DNA of 42,464 bases, taken from positions 1-42,464 of the forward strand of contig QZIP01000022.1 of assembly GCA_003599595.1 (NCBI GenBank), given 5' to 3'. The DNA comes from Candidatus Parcubacteria bacterium. GTDB lineage: Bacteria; Patescibacteriota; Microgenomatia; Levybacterales; GWA1-39-11. Below are positions 38,054 through 42,464 of this stretch, piece after piece (position 1 is the first letter of the stretch; every line of letters begins with the position of its first letter). Made by a program: the position numbers and the translations under genes. The notes below the pieces were generated by a model. It was given only the letters and a program-made list of their open reading frames with translations, searched no databases and was not told the DNA's origin.

Positions 38054-38584
38054 ATGGATAATATGGAAAAAGATACAAGCATAGAACCAAAAATAGCAAT
38101 AAAGGGTGCTGATCTTCCAGATATAACAGGCGGACAAAAAGAAACACTTCCCGCACTTAAACCTAACAGAGTTGTAATTTACGGATCTCGTTTGAGCGGA
38201 GGCCCACTACTTGCAAAAGAACTGCAGGACTATTTAGAACAAGCGGGCGTAGAAAACCCTGAAGCCATAATTATTAGAGATGTTGACCTTATCGCAAGAG
38301 CTTTTTATAACGTTCCCCCGAATGCTGACTTTGATCCCAAAAATCCACCCAAAAACAATCTCCCGAAAGGAGTAATAATACTACCTGAGATGAGACAATA
38401 TCATAATGGTTGGGGAATGACAGTAAGCATGGATGCCACAAATTTAAGTGGAAAAACATTAAAAGAATACATTACAGAACTTTGCGACAATAATGGTGTA
38501 CCCAATATAACAGTAGAACCATCCACCCCTAATGATAAATTACCTGAAATGATTAAATCTCTACTTCCTCCTCAAACAAAATAA
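38054..38584 (+). CDS. Hypothetical soluble protein
   Basis: 176 residues, alpha/beta. VVIYGSRLSGGPLLAKELQDYLEQAGVENPEAIIIRDVD looks like the start of a Rossmann-like fold, followed by a Pro/Asn-rich middle (NADFDPKNPPKNNLPKG), VIILPEMRQY and a C-terminal helix. No catalytic signature recognised. It stands alone between a dispersed repeat and the tRNA cluster, with its own leaderless promoter. Confidence 0.72.
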   Translation: MDNMEKDTSIEPKIAIKGADLPDITGGQKETLPALKPNRVVIYGSRLSGGPLLAKELQDYLEQAGVENPEAIIIRDVDLIARAFYNVPPNADFDPKNPPKNNLPKGVIILPEMRQYHNGWGMTVSMDATNLSGKTLKEYITELCDNNGVPNITVEPSTPNDKLPEMIKSLLPPQTK

Positions 38585-38728
38585 GCTCACCTCTTATATA
38601 AAAACTTATTAATACAAAACATGGCTTACAGTATAAAAACAGCATAACTACCTAAGATAAAACATAACCATCTATGGATTCATTGATATTGAGTCCAGGT
38701 TTTTGATAAAATATTAGGGTAAGTCTTT

Positions 38729-38809
38729 GGGTCGGTGGCGGAATGGTATACGCGTACGCTTGAGGTGCGTATGGGGAAACCCGTGGAGGTTCAAGTCCTC
38801 TCCGACCCA
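38729..38809 (+). tRNA. tRNA-Leu(GAG)
   Basis: Class II cloverleaf: acceptor GGGTCGG/CCGACCC, anticodon loop TTGAGGT (GAG), variable stem GGG-gaaa-CCC, T-loop TTCAAGT, discriminator A; no CCA encoded. Confidence 0.96.
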
Positions 38810-38824
38810 CAGAAACTTAGCTGG

Positions 38825-38901
38825 GGGCGCTTAGCTCAGTTGGCTAGAGCGTCTCGTTTACACCGAGAAGGTCTGGGGTTCAAGTCCCTAAGCGCCCACC
38901 A
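38825..38901 (+). tRNA. tRNA-Val(TAC)
   Basis: Acceptor GGGCGCT/AGCGCCC, anticodon loop TTTACAC (TAC), T-loop TTCAAGT, discriminator A at 38898. CCA is encoded (38899-38901), unlike most tRNAs in the window. Confidence 0.96.
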
Positions 38902-39007
38902 TTTTCGTACTAGTAAAAACTAAAAACTTGGAACTGAGAACTAAGAATGATAGAATATTTGTTCTAGGTTCATAATTTACTGTTCAAAGTTTTTATAAAA
39001 CAAAAGA

Positions 39008-39080
39008 GCTGGGATGGCCGAGGTAGTCAAGGCGCGTGTCTGAAGAACACGTAATCCGGGTGCAATTCCTGGTCCCAGCA
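39008..39080 (+). tRNA. tRNA-Phe(GAA), unusual D-arm and T-loop
   Basis: Acceptor GCTGGGA/TCCCAGC, anticodon stem CGTGT/ACACG with loop CTGAAGA (GAA at 34-36, G37), a 4-nt variable region, and T-stem CCGGG/CCTGG with loop TGCAATT, where position 55 is G instead of T. The D-arm GGCCGAGGTAGTCAAGGC looks like a Ser/Leu D-arm, yet there is no long variable arm. No CCA encoded. Phe is called from the central anticodon. Confidence 0.78.
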
Positions 39081-39229
39081 CTAACATTCTCTTACTTCAG
39101 CTTCTGCTAAAGCAGCACGCCTGAAGAGCGCTTCGTTAGTGCAAGCACTATCGATTAAATTGCGAATGTTAGCCGTATTGAAATGCTCTTTGTTGAAGCA
39201 AAATGAAACAAAGTAAATGAATAATACGG
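39081..39229 (+). other. Structured non-coding segment between tRNA-Phe and a GIY-YIG gene
   Basis: Domain 1: CTAACATTC/GAATGTTAG (39081-39089 with 39164-39172) encloses small hairpins CTGC-taaa-GCAG, CGC-CTGAAGA-GCG and AGTG-caag-CACT, a cloverleaf-like plan. Its middle loop equals the tRNA-Phe anticodon loop. An alternative CTTCAG/CTGAAG pairing exists. Domain 2: CCGTATT/AATACGG (39173-39179 with 39223-39229) encloses CTTTGTT/AACAAAG. It ends 8 bases before the GIY-YIG ATG. Confidence 0.65.
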
Positions 39230-39237
39230 CAGAACAA

Positions 39238-39525
39238 ATGTTTTACGTTTATATATTGTTGAGCAAAAGAAATAACAAGTTTTATATTGGATTTACAAAA
39301 GATTTAAAGAGAAGGAGAAAAGAACACTCAAATGGACTAGTTGAATCAACTAAAAATAGAAGACCATTACTATTAATATATTATGAGGCGTATTTGAAAA
39401 CAGAAGATGCTCAAGCAAGAGAAAAATTTTTCAAAACAACCAAAGGCAAAATGCAATTAAGAAAACAATTAAATAATTCCCTTTCGGAAAACACACCAGA
39501 TTTGTTTTGTCCCAAACTATGTTAA
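39238..39525 (+). CDS. UvrC-like GIY-YIG nuclease in the tRNA cluster
   Basis: 95 residues from ATG 39238 (MFYVYILLSK), the usual start of the family; the track start 21 bases upstream lies in a hairpin. Motifs are complete: FYVYIL, FYIGFTKDLKRRRKEH with the catalytic Arg, LIYYEAYLKTEDAQAREKFF with the catalytic Glu, then TTKGKMQLRKQL. It is close in sequence to the tRNA-Leu-associated protein at 9504. It follows tRNA-Phe and the structured segment, and its stop is directly followed by a tRNA-Gly(GCC) 5' fragment, a shared hairpin and an intact tRNA-Gly(GCC). Confidence 0.9.
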   Translation: MFYVYILLSKRNNKFYIGFTKDLKRRRKEHSNGLVESTKNRRPLLLIYYEAYLKTEDAQAREKFFKTTKGKMQLRKQLNNSLSENTPDLFCPKLC

Positions 39526-39568
39526 CGGTGGTAGTTCAAGGGTAGCCGCCAAAATACTTGTTTTTGGC
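39526..39568 (+). other. tRNA-Gly(GCC) 5' fragment plus shared hairpin
   Basis: CGGTGGTAGTTCAAGGGTAG (39526-39545) copies tRNA-Gly(GCC) from position 2 to the D-loop. It is joined to a GCCAAAA...TTTTGGC hairpin (39546-39568). The first 21 nt of the hairpin are identical to the site by tRNA-Gly(TCC) at 5245-5268 (minus strand). Confidence 0.88.
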
Positions 39569-39610
39569 AAAGAACGCAAAACAATATATTATGCTTATAT
39601 TCTAAAAAAC

Positions 39611-39685
<75 letters not shown>

Positions 39686-39821
39686 TAGGAATTTTATCGA
39701 ACTCGTGGATTTCAGCTTCAGAAAGTTGTTAAAATTCACAAAAATATATTCCTATAACCTAGTACTCTAACGGAAATCGAACTAGCCTTAAGCTCGTTAT
39801 TTCTCCTCTTGATCAAATTCT

Positions 39822-39962
39822 TCAAAACCACCCATCTAATCCGACCCATAAAATTGCTGCGTAACTGCACAAGCCAAAAAGATAAACAATTTCTTGTATT
39901 TCTTTTAGTTCTTCTTCCGATAAATCTGGATAATATTTTCTAATAACTTCTAAAGGTAACAT
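39822..39962 (-). CDS. 46-residue small protein
   Basis: Too short for the ORF track. The product begins MLPLEVIRKYYPDLSEEELK and continues EIQEIVYLFGLCSYAAIL, with an AGGAGGCG Shine-Dalgarno upstream of the ATG. Small proteins with a YPxLSxEEL...EI motif are, to my memory, common in CPR genomes next to recombinases and toxins, but I can name no family. No partner gene is visible on the same strand here. The surrounding 39690-40050 holds nothing else I can support. Confidence 0.6.
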   Translation of the reverse strand: MLPLEVIRKYYPDLSEEELKEIQEIVYLFGLCSYAAILWVGLDGWF

Positions 39963-40050
39963 TTATTGTCATCGCCTCCTACAATCACTTTATATATTCT
40001 GATGTTTTAACCCACAACCGAGGTTTAAAAAGTATATAATTAATTTTAGT

Positions 40051-40497
40051 ATGCTTATTACTCCACATTCGTTAACAGGTGCAACAATTGCGATATTAGT
40101 ACCTAATCCCGTTATTGCTATTCCACTCTCAATCAGCAGTCATTTTGTTCTTGATATTATTCCTCACTGGCAAGAAACCTTATATCCGTATGTACCTACT
40201 AAAACAACTTGGGTTAGAATACTAGTCGATTTATTATTAAGCTTCTTTTTAGTCTCTTGGATTATTCAATCTCATCCAAATATTTCTTCTTTAATATGGT
40301 TAACCGCTTTTACCGCCAATATTCCAGATTTAGATTCAGTCGCTTCTGTTATACCGAGCATATCTAAAATAAAGTTATTTAAAAAATATTATGATTGGCA
40401 TAATGAAATTCAAAAAGAAACAAGTTCCTTAATTGGACTGATCCCTCAAATTACTGTTTCCGCTCTTTGTTTACTGGTTGGCAAGCTCAATCTTTAA
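40051..40497 (+). CDS. YdjM/DUF457-like membrane-bound hydrolase-related protein
   Basis: 148 residues with three to four membrane segments. The N-terminal MLITPHSLTGATIAI and SSHFVLDIIPHW carry the two His/Asp clusters of the LexA-regulated, membrane-bound putative metal-dependent hydrolases (YdjM type). A third acidic cluster, NIPDLDSV, follows near residue 90. Function in the family is not settled. A promoter-like sequence lies upstream, but no Shine-Dalgarno. Confidence 0.72.
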   Translation: MLITPHSLTGATIAILVPNPVIAIPLSISSHFVLDIIPHWQETLYPYVPTKTTWVRILVDLLLSFFLVSWIIQSHPNISSLIWLTAFTANIPDLDSVASVIPSISKIKLFKKYYDWHNEIQKETSSLIGLIPQITVSALCLLVGKLNL

Positions 40498-40540
40498 ACT
40501 TGAGTATAAGAGTAAATTAGGGGTTGAAAACTATAAGACA

Positions 40541-40569
40541 TTGACTTTTGAGAGGGATTTTGATACTAT
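40541..40569 (+). promoter_or_regulatory. Promoter of a small-RNA candidate
   Basis: TTGACT (40541-40546), 17-bp spacer, TACTAT (40564-40569), located in the gap between two convergent genes. Confidence 0.7.
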
Positions 40570-40575
40570 ACTGGT

Positions 40576-40624
40576 GGAGTCGAAAGATTGTGTTTACCGC
40601 CCGTTGCAAAAGACGGGCTTTTTT
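40576..40624 (+). ncRNA. Candidate small RNA (~49 nt)
   Basis: A promoter (40541-40569) and an intrinsic terminator (40599-40624) frame about 49 bases with no conventional ORF. The 5' part is GGAGTCGAAAGATTGTGTTT; the 3' part is the terminator hairpin. The flanking genes converge on it, so it is not simply a leader of either. Target or function unknown. Confidence 0.5.
40599..40624 (+). terminator. Rho-independent terminator
   Basis: GCCCGT-tgcaaaag-ACGGGC followed by TTTTTT on the plus strand; one of the few classical intrinsic terminators in the window. Confidence 0.85.
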
Positions 40625-40633
40625 ATGCCCTTT

Positions 40634-41068
40634 TTACCTCTTGGTTAAAAACTCCTGTTTAAGCTTTAAAATATCAAAATATTTATCACAACTTCCAATT
40701 AATTCTTTGGCTACATGAAATCTGGTAGAAAAAACTAACACTCTTTTACCCCTTTCATTTAATCTTCTAATTAAGTAATCAAAATTAGCTTTGTGAACTT
40801 CTTGGCTGTTTTTGTGATCCCATATTACCTTTAAGGGTTTTGTAACAATAGTGTATTGTTTGGCTTTTAAAGCTTTTAAGAATTCCTGATGAACTTTAGA
40901 AGAAAACGCCACTGTATAAAATCCTAAATAAACCAGATTACAGTCTTTTTGAAAGAATCGTCTTAATTTTCGGTAATTCACCTTAAAACCAGCTCCTTCA
41001 ACTGATTTGGAAAGGTTAGCAGCATCAATCAAAACTGCCGCTTTACCAGTTACAAATTTCTCAAGCAT
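40634..41068 (-). CDS. NYN-domain protein (LabA/DUF88-like), active site altered
   Basis: 144 residues from ATG 41068 (MLEKFVTGK); ten upstream codons in the track are not needed. The PIN-like NYN fold is suggested by AAVLIDAANLSKSVEGAGF with the first Asp, KLRRFFQKDCNLVYLGFYTV, and a late strand RVLVFSTRFHVAKEL. In typical members the later region reads K-x-D-V-x-L-x-x-D and SGDxDF; here these are KANFDYL and FSTRFHV, so one or two catalytic acids are missing. It may bind RNA without cutting it. Confidence 0.72.
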   Translation of the reverse strand: MLEKFVTGKAAVLIDAANLSKSVEGAGFKVNYRKLRRFFQKDCNLVYLGFYTVAFSSKVHQEFLKALKAKQYTIVTKPLKVIWDHKNSQEVHKANFDYLIRRLNERGKRVLVFSTRFHVAKELIGSCDKYFDILKLKQEFLTKR

Positions 41069-41091
41069 AAAATTATTATAAACAAATTTAG

Positions 41092-41296
41092 TTAACATTA
41101 GCTATTGCACTTTATTGTACATAAAAAACCGCAACAACAAAGGGTTAGAAGGGAAGAAATGTAGCTTATATTGAAGAAGGAGGAAACTTTAAGGTAAAAT
41201 TAGGCTCCAATTCATACAGAAAATCTGGTAAAAATGGGGGTGGAGTTAAATTCTTGGAAGAATCCTGGCAGTCTGTGTAAGATCTCGTCAGGAGCT
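41092..41296 (+). pseudogene. Gene relic / dispersed repeat, copy Y
   Basis: Plus-strand counterpart of 3409-3617: starts near AGTTAACA, shares CACTTTATTGTACATAAAAA, and encodes NFKVKLGSNSYRKSGK...GGVKFLEESWQSV and stop (TAA 41278-41280). No intact start or N-terminal part. The parent protein is not recognised. Confidence 0.65.
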
Positions 41297-41324
41297 CCAG
41301 GGGCGGCAGTGTCTCCAGAAAGGA

Positions 41325-41983
41325 TTATTGAAGTGATTCTTCTTTTAACTTCTGAGCCTCTTGAAGCCAAAAATCTTGCCATTCGTGTTCCGGAAGATCA
41401 ATAGCCATGGTTGGAAAATCAAATACCCCATTTACTTTTAAGAGTTGTTGTCCCATCTGGATAGGATCAATAACCGAATCAAACTTAGCCCTGGTTTTTT
41501 TTGTCAGTTCCTTAAACTCCCATCCCTTTGACTTGATAAGTAGGTATAAATCTATAAAATGGCGACTTGCCGGCTGCTGGTAAATTGTAAAGGTTTTATT
41601 GACCGCTATATATCTATTAGGCTATCAATTTTAATACCATTAATAATTTGTGGCTCTTCAATTTGAGGGAACGGGTAATAAGTAAATTCTGTCTTGATAA
41701 CTCCGTCTTTATGGTGAAGGAAAAACAAGTTTCTATTGAAACTCTGTTGAAAATCAATTTTGGTTATTCCGGCTTGATCTTGAATTTTTTTAGATTTACC
41801 TGTATAAATATGGGATCGATTTCTTTCAGGCTAAAGAAATCTAAGTCTTCTGATAATCTGTGTTGAAGATAATATTCTGCTAAAGCTGTACCCCGATAAA
41901 TAGAAGTTATTAGTAAGATCTTTCTGCCTAGATAGAAGATCCAGAAGTAATCTTTGTTTATTAGTTAAGATTGTTTTGGCCAT
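41325..41983 (-). pseudogene. Broken AbiEii/AbiGii-type nucleotidyltransferase toxin gene
   Basis: The minus strand, starting MAKTILTNKQRLLLDLLS at 41983, encodes pieces of an AbiEii-family protein in shifting frames. A FYLSG segment passes by frameshift into TALAEYYLQHRLSEDLDFFSL, the nucleotidyltransferase core; later come INGIKIDSLIDI and SRHFIDLYLLIKSKGWEF; it ends LPEHEWQDFWLQEAQKLKEE. At least two frameshifts and internal stops separate the pieces. AbiEii enzymes are toxins of type IV-like toxin-antitoxin/phage defence pairs. The small gene at 41965-42168 overlaps the start by 19 bases and is the likely partner. Confidence 0.82.
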
Positions 41984-42168
41984 AACCACATTTTAAGAAG
42001 TTTTTTTCTTTGAGGGTCGATTATTAATTTATTCCAATATTTTTTTAATTTTTCAATATTAATTTTTTGACCGTTAAGACCAAAATTAATCCTCTGCTCA
42101 AGCTTCCAAATAGCATATCTTTCGGGATTTTTCTTTAATTTATTAATATCTATATTCCAGTTATACAT
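41965..42168 (-). CDS. Small protein upstream of the broken AbiEii gene, possible antitoxin remnant
   Basis: 67 residues, basic, with Trp-rich ends (MYNWNIDINKLKKNPERYAIWKLEQ, ending LLKMWLWPKQS). Its last codons overlap the ATG of the AbiEii-like gene by 19 bases, a typical coupled toxin-partner layout. No family recognised. Similar short ORFs precede AbiEii genes in CPR genomes as far as I recall; treat the antitoxin role as a hypothesis. Confidence 0.65.
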   Translation of the reverse strand: MYNWNIDINKLKKNPERYAIWKLEQRINFGLNGQKINIEKLKKYWNKLIIDPQRKKLLKMWLWPKQS

Positions 42169-42464
42169 GTTTATATTGTATCAGCTTTAAAAGCATTTAT
42201 CCTCCTCCGTTTGATACACCAGCATCAATTTTTTAATGTGGGTGAGGATTTGATCCAAAAGAGGTTTCAAATCAAATGCATCTCCCGCTCCATATTGAAC
42301 CTTTTGAAGAATTAGCTTCATATATCTCATAAATATTGAGGTATCCCGTCTCCCACCCAGTAAATTTAGGGTATTATGTACTTACGGGACGAGATATAAT
42401 GAATCGTGTCGGCAATTAAGACTGTCTATTCAAGCAAATTAAGCGATAGGGACATACTTTTACA
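42169..42464. other. Window end, possible partial gene
   Basis: On the minus strand a ~43-residue frame (MKLILQKVQYGAGDAFDLKP, continuing LLDQILTHIKKLMLVYQTEE) lies at about 42190-42321 with no recognised family. GACGGGATACC/GGTATCCCGTC-type sequence at 42342-42352 resembles a short inverted element. Nothing else can be supported. Confidence 0.3.

Noticed and set aside
37922-38137. 71-codon minus ORF
   Set aside because: Shadow covering a dispersed repeat and the start and promoter of the gene at 38054.
38735-38923. 62-codon ORF
   Set aside because: Translation through tRNA-Leu(GAG) and tRNA-Val(TAC).
41648-41866. 72-codon plus ORF
   Set aside because: Antisense shadow of the broken AbiEii gene.

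Overview
The window is an AT-rich bacterial chromosome segment with short intergenic gaps. Most tRNAs lack an encoded CCA, TGA behaves as a stop, and many genes start within about 7-10 bases of a good -10 box (leaderless or nearly so). Small GIY-YIG genes beside tRNAs, a short Thermotoga/archaeal-type S-adenosylhomocysteine hydrolase, DUF1573/CcdA and NYN genes and many small orphan proteins suggest a Candidate Phyla Radiation (Patescibacteria) genome, perhaps Microgenomates. No rRNA or ribosomal protein gene is present to confirm this, so the lineage is an inference.

Layout. 1-5.1 kb is accessory DNA: a degenerate CPBP-like membrane protein, a homing-endonuclease-like GIY-YIG protein, two coupled orphans, a broken GIY-YIG gene inside a gene relic, and a BRO-type protein. 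Two inverted copies of a structured ~130-160 nt repeat bracket it. 5.1-9.8 kb holds tRNAs (Gly, Pro, Ala, Leu) interleaved with GIY-YIG genes and partial tRNA copies, a Fur-family regulator plus ZIP zinc transporter, and rarA. 10-17 kb has a DD-carboxypeptidase, glutamate dehydrogenase, adenylosuccinate synthetase, a CAP-domain protein, a MutT-like NUDIX hydrolase and DUF192. 17.0-17.9 kb is a more GC-rich, hairpin-bounded cassette of two small genes. 18-22.7 kb carries, on the minus strand, YibE/F, a GT87-like glycosyltransferase, a PfkB (adenosine-type) kinase and SAHH. 22.7-28.9 kb is a two-component system followed by a Cys-rich envelope operon: an orphan, a CcmH-like/DUF1573 fusion, DUF1573, rhodanese-DUF1573, and a CcdA-like protein with CC motifs. 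29-33 kb is a copper cluster: DUF5676, two orphans, a CopB-type ATPase and a CsoR-like repressor. 33-37.8 kb has an RRM protein, a DEAD-box helicase, a triple zinc-finger protein, an EEP nuclease and a GNAT. 38.7-39.7 kb is a tRNA cluster (Leu, Val, Phe, Gly) containing another GIY-YIG gene. 40-42.4 kb has a membrane hydrolase-like protein, a small-RNA candidate, a NYN protein, a relic and a broken AbiEii-type toxin gene.

The most interesting structure is a recurrent module: a 5' fragment of a tRNA gene, then strong hairpins, then a ~60-95 codon GIY-YIG nuclease gene, then an intact tRNA. It is clear at tRNA-Gly(TCC) (break in the anticodon loop) and at tRNA-Leu(TAA) (break in the D-loop). 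It appears in part at tRNA-Gly(GCC), which shares a 21-nt hairpin sequence with the tRNA-Gly(TCC) site 34 kb away. I read it as a family of minimal mobile elements that enter tRNA genes while leaving or restoring a functional copy. The duplicated fragments and hairpins are seen directly; mobility and mechanism are inferred.
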